Positions 33,975 to 42,782 of a DNA stretch of 64,000 bases are shown here, one piece after another. Position 1 is the stretch's first letter; every line of letters starts with the position of its first letter. Source of the stretch: Ochrobactrum sp. Q0168 (GTDB lineage: Bacteria > Pseudomonadota > Alphaproteobacteria > Rhizobiales > Rhizobiaceae); assembly GCF_016427605.1 (NCBI RefSeq), contig NZ_JAELXQ010000006.1:1-64000 (forward strand), read 5' to 3'. Under the pieces are notes generated by a model. That model ran no database searches. It worked only from the letters and a program-made list of their open reading frames with translations, and was not told the origin of the DNA. The translations under genes were made by a program, and so were the position numbers.

Positions 33975-34313
33975 ATGATCCGCCGAACCAGTATTGTGAC
34001 TGGGGGTGTCTCGTCGCGACAGAATAGCAATTATATCCGTGTTACCTGCATTCAACCCGGCGTAGTGAAAAGCGAGCTCGCGGACACGGACACCGACGCT
34101 GTCTTGGTTGAGGCGATGAAGAGTTATCCCGCAATCGGATTTCAACGGACACTATTTGGCCGGCGGTGGGGTAAGCGATCGAGTCGCCGCAAAGAAGTCG
34201 ACGTCGAAGATCGCAGTGCGCTCGGCCCGGGCATGTCAGAGGATCACGTCAATTCAGTTGCGCCGAAAGACGCTGGCCAAGCGATTGTGGCCGTTCGGTT
34301 CGAATACGGGTAA
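33975..34313 (+). pseudogene. Collapsed SDR gene (N-terminal scrap joined to a late segment)
   Basis: A 112-codon frame with a strong SD (GAGGAGGGG, 33958-33966). It begins MIRRTSIVTGGVSS, the first strand and TGG turn of a short-chain dehydrogenase. It then jumps to NYIRVTCIQPGVVKSELADT, the late strand and PGxVxTE-type loop. Most of the Rossmann core and the YxxxK catalytic segment, about 150 residues, are missing. After the loop the sequence no longer resembles the family. It is an internal-deletion pseudogene, though the joined frame could still be translated. Confidence 0.65.
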
Positions 34314-34357
34314 CTTGATAGACCTGGCGTCGCCAGTAAGCTGGAAGACGGCATAAA

Positions 34358-34392
34358 GTCGGGCGCGCGAAAGAGACAAGCGCTCGCCCGAC
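34358..34392. terminator. Inverted repeat downstream of the ADH gene
   Basis: GTCGGGCG ... CGCCCGAC, a perfect 8-bp stem with a 19-nt loop, lies between the SDR remnant and the convergent alcohol dehydrogenase gene. It may terminate either strand; no clear T run. Confidence 0.4.
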
Positions 34393-34525
34393 TACAATTG
34401 CGTTGGCGTGTTTGAGCAAATCAATCGAAGTTTTCCGGAATCTCGGTGAAGCTGGTGGTTTCAGGGCGCATCCGCGACTTTGGGCTTAGTTTCGTCGTCG
34501 AACACACCAGCGGTATTGCTTTTAG

Positions 34526-35515
34526 CTAGACCGTTACCACCACCTTACCCAGATGTTCGTTCGTCTCGAGAAACCGGTGCGCGTCTGCAATTTCCTCAAA
34601 GGCAAATTTCTTCGCGATCACGGGCTTCAATGCGCCTGAGGCTAGGGCATCAAGAATAAAGCGCTTTGCTTTCTCTAGTCGTATAGGATCTCGAACGATT
34701 TCATGAACAAGGTATCCCTTCAATGTCAGGCTTTTCGAAAGCACAGACCCGACCGGAAACGGTGTTGAATGTTGGCTTAGTCCGCCATATTCGATCAGAA
34801 TGCCACCCACAGCCATTGCGGTGGTGATTGCCGTAAAGGCCGGACCGGCCACGGGATCAAACACGACCCGAAATCCGTTTTCTCCACCGGCGGTGACAAG
34901 CTGGGCTTGGAGGTCATCATCTTCCGAGACGAGCACATCGTGAGCGCCAGCATCCCGGAGAGCTTGCGCTTTGGTCCGGCTGCGGGTGACAGCTACCGGG
35001 CGGGCTCCTATCAGGTTCGCAATCTGGATAGCCGCAAGTCCAACACTACTGGATGCAGCAGTCACGAGGACAGGTTCTCCCGCGCCCAGTGAAGCAACGT
35101 CAATCAGTGCGCCATATGCTGTCAGGTACTGCATCCAACTTGCTGCTGCCTCCTCGAAACTGATCGACGACGGATGCTTGACGACAAGATGCGCTGGAAA
35201 AATGGCCATATCCCCATAAGCCGGCCACCGCTCCATGGAAATGGAGGGAATTACGCTGGTTGCGTCTCCGGGCGAAAGGCCTTCGACACCAGGGCCGATC
35301 TCGTCAACAAAACCTGCGGCTTCAAGTCCCAAGCCGCTGGGAAGAGAAGGTGTCTGGATGTAGGTTCCTGAACGCATCAAAACATCGGCGCGATTTACGC
35401 CGATGGCTTTGACCCTGATACGCACTTCGCCCGGACCCGGCTGTGCAGGGTCAATTTCTTCAATATGCAGGACTTCTGGTCCACCGAATTTGTGGAAACG
35501 TACCATTCGCGACAT
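34526..35515 (-). CDS. MDR-family NADPH:quinone oxidoreductase / alcohol dehydrogenase
   Basis: 329 aa. ATG 35515 preceded by AGGAG at 6 nt. Medium-chain reductase fold: GEVRIRVKAIGVNRADVLMRSG at the N-terminus, GLEAAGFVDEIGPGV, the coenzyme-binding VTAASSSVGLAAIQIANLIGA, and C-terminal KKFAFEEIADAHRFLETNEHLGKVVV. It lacks the structural-zinc cysteines of classical ADHs, so it belongs to the quinone oxidoreductase group. It is divergent from a LysR gene, presumably its regulator. Confidence 0.87.
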   Translation of the reverse strand: MSRMVRFHKFGGPEVLHIEEIDPAQPGPGEVRIRVKAIGVNRADVLMRSGTYIQTPSLPSGLGLEAAGFVDEIGPGVEGLSPGDATSVIPSISMERWPAYGDMAIFPAHLVVKHPSSISFEEAAASWMQYLTAYGALIDVASLGAGEPVLVTAASSSVGLAAIQIANLIGARPVAVTRSRTKAQALRDAGAHDVLVSEDDDLQAQLVTAGGENGFRVVFDPVAGPAFTAITTAMAVGGILIEYGGLSQHSTPFPVGSVLSKSLTLKGYLVHEIVRDPIRLEKAKRFILDALASGALKPVIAKKFAFEEIADAHRFLETNEHLGKVVVTV

Positions 35516-35532
35516 GGGCAACTCCTGTTATA

Positions 35533-35577
35533 CATTTTCGAATTGATTGATGTCAGATTGCCAAACTTCGAAAAATG
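35533..35577. promoter_or_regulatory. Inverted repeat in the ADH/LysR divergent promoter
   Basis: CATTTTCGAA (35533-35542) faces TTCGAAAAATG (35567-35577) across a 24-bp spacer, a layout like the two half-regions bound by a LysR tetramer between divergent genes. Binding by the adjacent LysR is an inference. Confidence 0.45.
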
Positions 35578-35615
35578 CATTTATTGGCAATTCTCAGGAA
35601 ACCAGGAGTTTCGAA

Positions 35616-36518
35616 TTGGACCGAATTGAGAGCATGACAGCTTTTGTTAGGGCAGTAGAGACGGGCTCTTTCGCACGAGCTGCTGATGTACTGGGGCTTT
35701 CTGCACCTATGGTGGGCAAACACGTTCGTTCCCTTGAGCAGCGGCTGGGAGTGCGCCTAATCAATCGCACCACCCGACGTCAATCATTCACCGAGGCGGG
35801 CCGGATATACTACGAACACTGCCGAACCATTCTGGCCGATATCGAGGCGGCCGAAACCGCAGCCTCGGAAAATCTTGTCCTGCCACAAGGCAGACTACGC
35901 GTCACCATGCCAAGCTTGCTTGGCCGGGTCTGTATCGCACCCCTGCTGCTGAGGATGGCTGTTGCCTTTCCCAAGCTTAAACTTGAAATGTCGTTCACTG
36001 ACGATATCGTTGATCTCGACGACTTTGATCTGGCCATACGGAGCGTCGGCGAACATCATGACGCCATCGCCGGAGGTGCTGGGATGATGACACGGCGTCT
36101 ATGCAGCCATCGAATGCTAATATGTGCCTCGCCAACTTATCTGTCCCTTCGTGGGGAGACGGTAGATATTGCCAGCATAGGCGCTCACGAAACTATCACA
36201 TTCGGCAGAACTGGGCGATCACAGAGATGGCGATTCAGCGACGAGAGCGGCGCGCCGATTGATATCGAGCCGCATGGTCGTTTCATGATGGACGATCTTG
36301 CCGCGATTGCAGATGCTGCCGCGGCAGGACTCGGCGTGGCTTGGCTACCGAGTTGGCTGGTTCGTGAGCGTATTGAACACAGAGAGCTTGTGACGGTTCC
36401 CGTTGCTGGTCGGAGTTACTCCTATCACAACCACGCTCTTTGGCACAAAGATGTACTGACCCCGAAGATCCGCATTGCCCTGGATCATCTCGCTCTCGAG
36501 TTGCCCCGCCTCATGTAG
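35616..36518 (+). CDS. LysR-family transcriptional regulator
   Basis: 300 aa from a TTG at 35616, with AGGAG 7 nt upstream (35604-35608). The ATG 69 nt earlier has no SD and lies in the operator region. N-terminal HTH: MTAFVRAVETGSFARAADVLGLSAPMVGKHVRSLEQRLG then NRTTRRQSFTEAG. The effector domain has LRVTMPSLLGRVCIAPLL and DLAIRSVG. It resembles single-target regulators that control a divergent oxidoreductase. Confidence 0.87.
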   Translation: MDRIESMTAFVRAVETGSFARAADVLGLSAPMVGKHVRSLEQRLGVRLINRTTRRQSFTEAGRIYYEHCRTILADIEAAETAASENLVLPQGRLRVTMPSLLGRVCIAPLLLRMAVAFPKLKLEMSFTDDIVDLDDFDLAIRSVGEHHDAIAGGAGMMTRRLCSHRMLICASPTYLSLRGETVDIASIGAHETITFGRTGRSQRWRFSDESGAPIDIEPHGRFMMDDLAAIADAAAAGLGVAWLPSWLVRERIEHRELVTVPVAGRSYSYHNHALWHKDVLTPKIRIALDHLALELPRLM

Positions 36519-36744
36519 CTTCAGTCATCGTATAGACGGGTCGTCATTGTATGGTTTCATCCATTCGGGTTCCCGGCTGCGTCGTTCTAGTATCGGGCAA
36601 TCAGTCGTTGCAGCGGTCGCTGGCGCTTTGAACACGCATGGAGGATTGCATAACCCACCTCGTTCTTGAACCGGCCTGTGTTTTTTCCGCCGAAATAGAA
36701 CGGCGCGCGCAGTTTTATAGTGTCCAGTTCAAGTGGCGATACAT

Positions 36745-37965
36745 TCAGCGTCTGACAAAGTCGGTTACTAACGCGAGGAAGCCGAAACCCGCTAGGCAAA
36801 AGCAAACAAGCTCCCAGCCGCCGACACTCCAAGCCGCACCCGCCAGTGCCGATCCGAGTGCGCCTCCCACAAAGAAAGTACCGACGAAAACCCCATTCAA
36901 GCGCCCACGAGCTTCCGGGCGCAACAGATTGATGTCTCTGCGCCCCAGAGTTTGATCGCCAGTCGTGCCAACATCAAGCACTATTGCGGCTAAGCCCAAA
37001 AGAAGAAGTGCAGGCCATGGACTGACCGTATGGGAGGAACCGGCGCAAAGGGCAAGCAGTGCTGCTACAATGACCAAAAAGTGGGAGATGATCTTTATCA
37101 TCCGTCCATGGCCGAGATCTCCGAGCCGTCCGACCAGGGGTGTCACCGCAGCGCCTCCGGCCCCCACGAGTGCGAAGACAGCAATGCCATTCGGGGCGAG
37201 GTTGAATGGTGATGTGGCGAGACGCAAGGCGACTGCTGTCCAAAAGAGGCTGAAGCTCGCCATCACCATTGCAGCTGAAAACGCGCTCGAACGGAGAACT
37301 GGCTCATTACGCATTAACTGCCAAAGTGAAGCAATCAAAGCCGAGTAGGGCAGTGAGCCGACGGGCCGACGCTCGGGAAGAAACTTCCACAACAAACAGA
37401 TGAGTAGCACCATCGCAGCACCACTGATCTGATAGAAGCTGCGCCACCCCCATGTGTCCGCGATGATACCAGCCACCGGCCGCGATAGGAGTATGCCGAC
37501 CATCAACCCACTCATAACATTGCCAATAACGCGGCCACGCTGTTCTGGTGGGGCCATCGACGCAGCAATCGGTACCAGAATTTGAATGCAAGAGCATGCA
37601 GCGCCGAGCAAAAACAGTAATGAAATGAATAGCCATCCAGACGATGTGACGGAAGCGATGAGCGCGGTTGCGGCACCGCAGGAAAGCATTCGCAGTACCA
37701 GGGCGCGGTTCTCCGTGAGGTCGGCGAGCGGAACCAAAAAGAACAAGCCGGTTGCGTAACCGAGGAGGGTGGCCATTGCCACCATGCTGCCATAGGCCGG
37801 AGGAAACCCGAACGAAACGGCGAGCGTCCCTACGAGAGTCTGGCATGCGAAGAGATTTGTGACGATGAGACCGGTCGCGACCGCAAATAGCATCGTCATT
37901 GCGCCAGAAAATGACGTCTCTAACTCTACATGCGGCTTTTCGGAAGAAAGGGGTGGTACTGACAT
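36745..37965 (-). CDS. MFS transporter (arabinose-efflux/multidrug type)
   Basis: 406 aa, twelve predicted helices in two halves. Marks: LFACQTLVGTLAVSFGFPPAYG in helix 1-2, loop 2-3 VPLADLTENRALVLR (a degenerate form of the MFS GxLaDrxGrr motif), PEQRGRVIGNVMSGLMVGILLSRPVAG in the motif C region, and RPEARGRLNGVFVGTFFVGGALGSAL near the end. It probably exports a small molecule. It is divergent from a LysR gene 100 bp away. Confidence 0.83.
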   Translation of the reverse strand: MSVPPLSSEKPHVELETSFSGAMTMLFAVATGLIVTNLFACQTLVGTLAVSFGFPPAYGSMVAMATLLGYATGLFFLVPLADLTENRALVLRMLSCGAATALIASVTSSGWLFISLLFLLGAACSCIQILVPIAASMAPPEQRGRVIGNVMSGLMVGILLSRPVAGIIADTWGWRSFYQISGAAMVLLICLLWKFLPERRPVGSLPYSALIASLWQLMRNEPVLRSSAFSAAMVMASFSLFWTAVALRLATSPFNLAPNGIAVFALVGAGGAAVTPLVGRLGDLGHGRMIKIISHFLVIVAALLALCAGSSHTVSPWPALLLLGLAAIVLDVGTTGDQTLGRRDINLLRPEARGRLNGVFVGTFFVGGALGSALAGAAWSVGGWELVCFCLAGFGFLALVTDFVRR

Positions 37966-38065
37966 GAATTCACCATAATAAATAAAAGGTATAGTGTTTT
38001 GAAAAAATATAAATTAATAGCATATTGAGGCAAATGAATAGTTGGTATAATGATTATGAGAGATA
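37966..38065. promoter_or_regulatory. AT-rich divergent promoter, MFS/LysR
   Basis: A 100-bp intergenic region far richer in A+T than its surroundings, with several TATAAT-like hexamers (for example TATAAT near 38046). It must hold both start regions. No clear palindrome was found. Confidence 0.45.
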
Positions 38066-38977
38066 ATGATGAATATTCGTGATCTGGAAGCATTTGTGGC
38101 AGTCGTGGAAACCGGGTCTATCGTTGCGGCATCGGCTCGCATTCACCTGACCCAACCCGGCATCACTCGCCGAATTCAAACGCTCGAGGAAAATCTTGGC
38201 GTGACCTTGCTCCACCGGCAATCAAAACCGCTCAAACCGACCATCGCTGGCCGGGAAGCCTATGAGCATGGCCGCAGAGTTCTGAGGTCTCTGGAGGATT
38301 TGAGGTCGGGCGTTTCTCCTGGTGGGGAGATAAGAGGAGAGTTTCGCCTCGGCTTAATGCCCTATCTTTCACAAGTGGCGTTGACCAATCCGCTTGATCA
38401 ATTGCGGAAGGACTATCCTGAGCTCACTTTGCGACTTGGAACCGGGTGGTCACCAAGCCTGTTGGACCAGGTTCTCCGCAGTCAGCTTGACGCAGCGGCG
38501 GTTTGCCTTCCTGAGGGCGTCAGGCCACCGGATGAGCTGGCGGCTGACGATCTCGGTGGGCAGGACATCCTTATCATTTCATCCAAAGCGTTAAATGTAC
38601 CGAGATCGTGTAGTCTTGAGGACTTGGCACGCTTTTCTTGGGTCATGAATGAAAGTGGATGCGGGTTCCGTGCCTACATCCGCCATCGTTTCGAACGAGC
38701 CCACTTGCCATTCGATGTGGCCGTCGAGGCGCTGAGCGTCGATTTGCGTCTTTCGCTGGTGGCAAGGGGATTGGGCATCGGGATTGTCACACCGGGTCCT
38801 CTTGCAACGAGCTCCTGGCGGGATCAGCTCGAAATTATAAAGCCGGTCGATTTTTCGCCACGCGTTAATACCTGGTTGGTGCATCGGGCACCGGCAGGGC
38901 GATTGACGTCGCCGATTGCGGTGTTCCGCGAGGCTCTCGTGGAAGCGTTGGAGCAAGGGCGGCCATTTACCGGCTAA
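38066..38977 (+). CDS. LysR-family transcriptional regulator
   Basis: 303 aa. HTH: MNIRDLEAFVAVVETGSIVAASARIHLTQPGITRRIQTLEENLG then HRQSKPLKPTIAG. The effector domain has GEFRLGLMPYLSQVAL, a C-terminal RLSLVARGLGIGIVTPGPL. Start at ATG 38066 or the adjacent ATG 38069. It is divergent from the MFS gene, its probable target. Confidence 0.86.
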   Translation: MMNIRDLEAFVAVVETGSIVAASARIHLTQPGITRRIQTLEENLGVTLLHRQSKPLKPTIAGREAYEHGRRVLRSLEDLRSGVSPGGEIRGEFRLGLMPYLSQVALTNPLDQLRKDYPELTLRLGTGWSPSLLDQVLRSQLDAAAVCLPEGVRPPDELAADDLGGQDILIISSKALNVPRSCSLEDLARFSWVMNESGCGFRAYIRHRFERAHLPFDVAVEALSVDLRLSLVARGLGIGIVTPGPLATSSWRDQLEIIKPVDFSPRVNTWLVHRAPAGRLTSPIAVFREALVEALEQGRPFTG

Positions 38978-39098
38978 TTTTCGCTCGGCTCCGTCATTGG
39001 AGGAGTAAATGCTTCAGTGAGAGTGGGCGTCTGATTGTCGGAGTGTTTACGGCTAAATATGCCGAGCTTGCCCCCAGGGGCAGTCGAGCTGAAGGTGC

Positions 39099-39125
39099 GG
39101 CCTGACATTAAATGAATGTCAGGCC
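39099..39125. terminator. Perfect 11-bp hairpin between convergent genes
   Basis: GGCCTGACATT-AAATG-AATGTCAGGCC is a perfect 11-bp stem with a 5-nt loop. It sits between the ends of the LysR gene (38977) and the MFS gene on the other strand (39139). Probably a bidirectional terminator, although T runs are weak. Confidence 0.7.
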
Positions 39126-39138
39126 AACATCGTTGTCT

Positions 39139-40569
39139 TTAACCGACCTTGACTGCCTTCGGTAGTGCGGAAACTGCAAGAAGGCTGACGAGAATTCCGG
39201 CGGCGGCCAGCCAGAATGCAAGTTGAATACCTTCTGACATCGCTTGGGCCAGCGCTTCCCCTTCCAGATCGCCCAGATGGCGATTGGCGACGGCGATCAG
39301 GGTGGCCATCCCGATAGAATTGCCAATACTGAGCGTGGTGGACGCCATGCCGGAGGCGACACCCTGTTCCTCTGGACGGATGCCCGTGGCGGCAGCGATC
39401 CACATGCCGGTCCAGACAATGCCTTGGCCGATACCCGATATGATAAGGCCCGGAACGATAGTCATATAGTTGCTACCGAATTCGGTGCCGGGCACTAGCA
39501 GCGCCGTTCCGGCGGCGCCCACCAACATGCCCGCGACCAGTGTGACCCGCATTGAAAGACGTCGCACCAGTCGTTCGCCGAGCTGTGTGCCGACGACGAT
39601 GGCGATGGACGGAACCAGCAAGGCGAAGCCTGTCTGCAACGCCGTCATTCCTTGGACATTCTGAAAGAAAACAGTGAGAAAATAGGGTAGGGCGCCGAAT
39701 GTGCCCATGAACAGAAAGGTGATGATCATGCTGGCGACCAGATTGCGGTTGTTAAACAACCGCAACGGCATCAGTGGATCGGTGCTGCGCGCTTCGATTA
39801 CCGCGAACGCAATAAGTGAGGCGGCAGAGAGCACGAGCGCGCCGATAACATTGGTTGTACGCCAGCCGATTTCCGGACCTTCCACCAAAGCAAAGACCAG
39901 TGCTGTCGCGCCGATGGTGACGCTTAGCGCACCCGCCAGATCGAAGTTACGGCGGTCCTGCCGTGTAGGGTCGCGCGGGATCACAAAGAAGGCAGTAAGG
40001 ATCGCGACGCCAGCCAGCAGGACATTGACGTAGAATACTGCTGGCCAACCCCACGTCCCGGTGAGAAAGCCGCCTGCCAGCGCTCCGACGCTAAGCCCGC
40101 TCGCGCCGGCTCCGCCCCATACCGCAAGCGCCCGATTGCGTTCCGGCCCCTCGGCAAAGAGACGGTTAATCAGGGAGAGCGTGGCTGGAAACAGGAACGC
40201 CCCGCCGATACCCTGCACGGCGCGCGCGATGATGATGATCTCCGGCGACCGGGCCATCCCGCCCGCGAGAGAAGAAAGCGCATAAACCCAGAGCGCGAAG
40301 ATAAACATACGCCGTCGGCCGATCAGATCGGCAGCGCGGCCGCCCAGCAGCAAAAACCCGCCGCACAGCACCATATAGGCGCTCACCACCCATTGTAGCG
40401 TCTGACCGGAAAAGCCGAGCCCCGCACCGATTTCGGGCAGGGCGACAAAAACGATGTTGATGTCGAGCGAATAGATAAGTTGGGCGAAAGCAAGCAGCAC
40501 CAGTGCTCCACTTCTCCGCGTATTGATGCTTGAGGCCGGGATTGCGCCCGCCCGATCCGACATATTCAT
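39139..40569 (-). CDS. MFS drug-efflux transporter, EmrB/QacA (DHA2) type
   Basis: 476 aa, consistent with 14 TM helices. ATG 40569 with GGAG 6 nt upstream (a second ATG two codons later also fits); the frame extends 31 codons upstream across the operator. DHA2 marks: SLDINIVFVALPEIGAGLGFSGQTLQWVVSAYML-like helix 1-2 region, GGRAADLIGRRRMF loop, GGAFLFPATLSLINRLF, and GGFLTGTWGWPAVFYVNV. It is divergent from a TetR gene with a clear palindrome between them, so drug or toxic-metabolite induction is likely. Confidence 0.88.
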   Translation of the reverse strand: MNMSDRAGAIPASSINTRRSGALVLLAFAQLIYSLDINIVFVALPEIGAGLGFSGQTLQWVVSAYMVLCGGFLLLGGRAADLIGRRRMFIFALWVYALSSLAGGMARSPEIIIIARAVQGIGGAFLFPATLSLINRLFAEGPERNRALAVWGGAGASGLSVGALAGGFLTGTWGWPAVFYVNVLLAGVAILTAFFVIPRDPTRQDRRNFDLAGALSVTIGATALVFALVEGPEIGWRTTNVIGALVLSAASLIAFAVIEARSTDPLMPLRLFNNRNLVASMIITFLFMGTFGALPYFLTVFFQNVQGMTALQTGFALLVPSIAIVVGTQLGERLVRRLSMRVTLVAGMLVGAAGTALLVPGTEFGSNYMTIVPGLIISGIGQGIVWTGMWIAAATGIRPEEQGVASGMASTTLSIGNSIGMATLIAVANRHLGDLEGEALAQAMSEGIQLAFWLAAAGILVSLLAVSALPKAVKVG

Positions 40570-40589
40570 GCTGATCTCCAGTTCAATGA

Positions 40590-40611
40590 TTCTTTGTTGA
40601 TCGACAAAGAA
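40590..40611. promoter_or_regulatory. TetR operator palindrome
   Basis: TTCTTTGT and ACAAAGAA arms around TGATCG make a 22-bp palindrome with a single mismatched pair. It lies between the MFS gene start (40569) and the TetR start (40675). A looser second copy (TTGTT...AACAA) lies just before the TetR SD. Expected repressor site for the adjacent gene. Confidence 0.75.
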
Positions 40612-40674
40612 TAGAAGCTTGCAACAAGCGGTCAAGCGAATTATTTGTTGTTCATTAAACAATGGAGAAGGTTG

Positions 40675-41289
40675 ATGGCAGGACGGCCACGCGAATTCGA
40701 CCGGGAGAAGGTTTTGGCTAAGGCGCGCGATGCCTTTTGGTCGCGGGGATATGAAGCAGTGTCCATGGCGGATCTTGTGGAAACGATGGGCATTGCCTCA
40801 GCGCGGATTTATGCTGCCTTCGGCTCCAAGGAGGCATTGTTTCGCGAAGCCGTGGAGCTTTATTCGGCTGAAGAGGGGAGCTTCGCCGAACGCGCTATGG
40901 CCGAAGAACCAACCGCATCCCTTGCAATCGAGCGAAGCATTACGGAAGCGATCGAGAACTGTACGCGAAAAGATCGCCCGGCTGGCTGTATGGTGGTATC
41001 GGCGGCGACCAATTGCACAGCGGAGAATGATAATGTGCGGAAATTTCTCGCGGATTATCGCCGCAAGCGAAGGGATGTGCTGATGACGCGATTAAGGCGC
41101 GCTGTCACTGAAGGCGAATTGCGCCCTGATACTGAAATTGCGGCATTAGCCGACCATTATGCTGCGATCCTGATCGGCGTCGCAGTGCAAGCGCGCGACG
41201 GCGTGCCTCGGAAACAGCTGCTGGCGACCCTTCCCACGGCTATGCTTGCCCTTCGCGCTGCCGTTTGTGCGCGAAGCGCGCCGAAGTAG
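40675..41289 (+). CDS. TetR/AcrR-family regulator
   Basis: 204 aa. ATG 40675 with GGAGAAGG upstream; the frame opens 10 codons earlier without an SD. HTH: AGRPREFDREKVLAKARDAFW, YEAVSMADLVETMGIASARIYAAF. The C-terminal domain carries GCMVVSAATNCTAENDNVRKFL with two cysteines in the same places as the TetR at 17837, so the two belong to one subfamily. Target: the divergent DHA2 transporter. Effector unknown. Confidence 0.87.
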   Translation: MAGRPREFDREKVLAKARDAFWSRGYEAVSMADLVETMGIASARIYAAFGSKEALFREAVELYSAEEGSFAERAMAEEPTASLAIERSITEAIENCTRKDRPAGCMVVSAATNCTAENDNVRKFLADYRRKRRDVLMTRLRRAVTEGELRPDTEIAALADHYAAILIGVAVQARDGVPRKQLLATLPTAMLALRAAVCARSAPK

Positions 41290-41655
41290 CGCCGACTGAA
41301 GGTGCAATCAGCCGTCAGATCGGTTGGCCGGAGACGTTCCTTGTCGTGACGCTATTCGAGAGGGACGCCAACCGCTTAAGGCTAATGCCATGCGGGAAGC
41401 GGTGTGCCGCCCAAGTCGCGAGGTTCTGGATAGCTTGTATCGAGACAGCTGGTAGTTGGTGCCGCAGATCGTACGACGAGACCTGGTGTCTAAGAGCCAG
41501 GAAAGATCATGATCGAGCTGTCGCAGCCATAGCTTGGAATAAAGTTCGTAAAGAATCCTCTCATCAAAGCAGTATTTGCGCGCTATCTCGTGCTAAAATA
41601 GGAGCCATGAAAAATCTCACAACGGACCAATATTGTAAGGAATCAGACAAACTTT
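41290..41655. other. Spacer, nothing recognised
   Basis: 366 bp after the TetR gene. Short ORFs here have no SD and no known domain. It is the left edge of the scarred accessory stretch. Confidence 0.35.
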
Positions 41656-41945
41656 ATGAGATCGAACGTTGTGAGAAAAACTGAAACAGCGCGTTTGCTG
41701 CTACGCCCGCATTCTCTTGATGAGCTGGGCGGATATGCCGAACTATGGTCAACAGCCACGGAGATCCAGGCGTTCCAAAAATTCCACCGCTAAGCCAGGA
41801 AGAGATATGGGCGCGATTTTAAGCTTCATTGGCCACTCGCACGTCTTCGTTTTCGGACCATTCATCGTCGTTGATAAAGCCATCAATCCACCCGTAGGCA
41901 AAGTGGGGTTTGCACACTTCCACCGCGGCAATTTGATAGTTCACC
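41656..41945 (+). pseudogene. GNAT acetyltransferase remnant with frameshifts
   Basis: The frame opens MRSNVVRKTETARLLLRPHS, LDELGGYAELWS, an N-terminal RimJ/GNAT start, and stops at 41793. Shifted frames continue PPLSQEEIWAR and then FIGHSHVFVFGPF, VVDKAINPPVGKVGFAHFHRG, the next part of the same family. At least two frameshifts and loss of the C-terminal acetyl-CoA-binding half make it dead. Confidence 0.75.
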
Positions 41946-42007
41946 TGAGGCAATGTGGAAATTGCGCGCTAGCGACCCCCCTCCGCTTGAAATGTATCCT
42001 GCCGTGA

Positions 42008-42029
42008 TGTATATACTCGTGTATATACA
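42008..42029. promoter_or_regulatory. VapB autoregulatory site candidate
   Basis: Two copies of the self-complementary octamer GTATATAC (42009-42016 and 42021-42028), 12 bp apart, lie immediately before the SD of vapB. Type II antitoxins of the AbrB-fold group bind such tandem palindromes at their own promoter. Confidence 0.6.
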
Positions 42030-42041
42030 AGGGAGGCCAAT

Positions 42042-42311
42042 ATGCCACAGCTCCGACACTCCGAACCTACACCAGCCCGGGAAGCAAAACTCTTCCGTAA
42101 CAATAAGAGTCAGGCGGTACGCATTCCAGCTGACTTCGAACTTCCCGGCGACCGGGTGATGATCCATCGCGATGGAGATCGACTTATCATTGAGCCAGTG
42201 CGGCGTCTGAACCTGTTAGAAGTGCTTGCCGGGTTGGAACCGCTTGGGCCGGAAGATCAGTTCCCTAATATTGACGATACCCTGCTACCGTTGAAAGAAA
42301 TCGACCTGTGA
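42042..42311 (+). CDS. vapB: VapB-type antitoxin (AbrB fold)
   Basis: 89 aa; GGGAGG 6 nt before the ATG. AbrB/MazE-like N-terminal domain: AKLFRNNKSQAVRIPADFELPGDRVMIHRDGDRLIIEPV. The C-terminal toxin-binding tail has LEVLAGLEPLGPEDQFPNIDD. The stop overlaps the toxin start (GTGA). It should bind and neutralise the next protein and repress the operon with it. Confidence 0.88.
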   Translation: MPQLRHSEPTPAREAKLFRNNKSQAVRIPADFELPGDRVMIHRDGDRLIIEPVRRLNLLEVLAGLEPLGPEDQFPNIDDTLLPLKEIDL

Positions 42312-42715
42312 GCACGCTCTACATGCTTGGCACCAATGTCGTGTCCGAGCTTGCACGAAACCCCAAGGGCGCTGTCGCCAAACGCATCGCCGAGGTTGGA
42401 CCAGAAGCTGTTTGCGTCAGTATCATCACCGCAGCAGAGTTGCGTTATGGATGCGCCCAAAAAGGGTCGCCGAAGCTGCTGGCGCACATCGAGGCCATTC
42501 TTGGAAGTATGAAAGTGCTCGCACTTGATACGCCTGCCGACGCCGAATATGGACGAATCCGAGCCGAATTGGAAGCCGTTGGTCAGCCCATCGGTCCGAA
42601 TGACCTCCTCATCGCTGCCCATGCTTATGCGCTCGGGGTGGTGTTAGTCACAGCCCATACCGGAGAATTCTCACGCATCCGTGCTCTGAGGGTCGAAAAC
42701 TGGTTGCGCGAATAG
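42308..42715 (+). CDS. vapC: VapC-type PIN toxin with altered first catalytic residue
   Basis: 135 aa from GTG 42308. FitB/VapC pattern: MLGTNVVSELARNP at the N-terminus, AAELRYGCAQKG, RIRAELEAVGQPIGPNDLLIAAHAYALG, VLVTAHTGEFSRI, RVENWL. Family members have LDTN, where the Asp binds the catalytic metal; here the codon at 42329-42331 is GGC (Gly). The other acids (E in SEL and AEL, D in GPND) are kept. Loss of the first Asp usually abolishes PIN RNase activity, so the toxin may be inactive while the operon remains intact. Confidence 0.85.
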   Translation: MSTLYMLGTNVVSELARNPKGAVAKRIAEVGPEAVCVSIITAAELRYGCAQKGSPKLLAHIEAILGSMKVLALDTPADAEYGRIRAELEAVGQPIGPNDLLIAAHAYALGVVLVTAHTGEFSRIRALRVENWLRE

Positions 42716-42782
42716 ACTGAGCGCGCCCAGAGGTGAACGCGCTACTGCTTTGATCCCGGAAGGAGGGAGCGGCGAATGAATT

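Noticed and set aside
36587-36832. 81-codon minus-strand ORF after the MFS gene
   Set aside because: Overlaps the end of the MFS gene in another frame and has no recognisable features.
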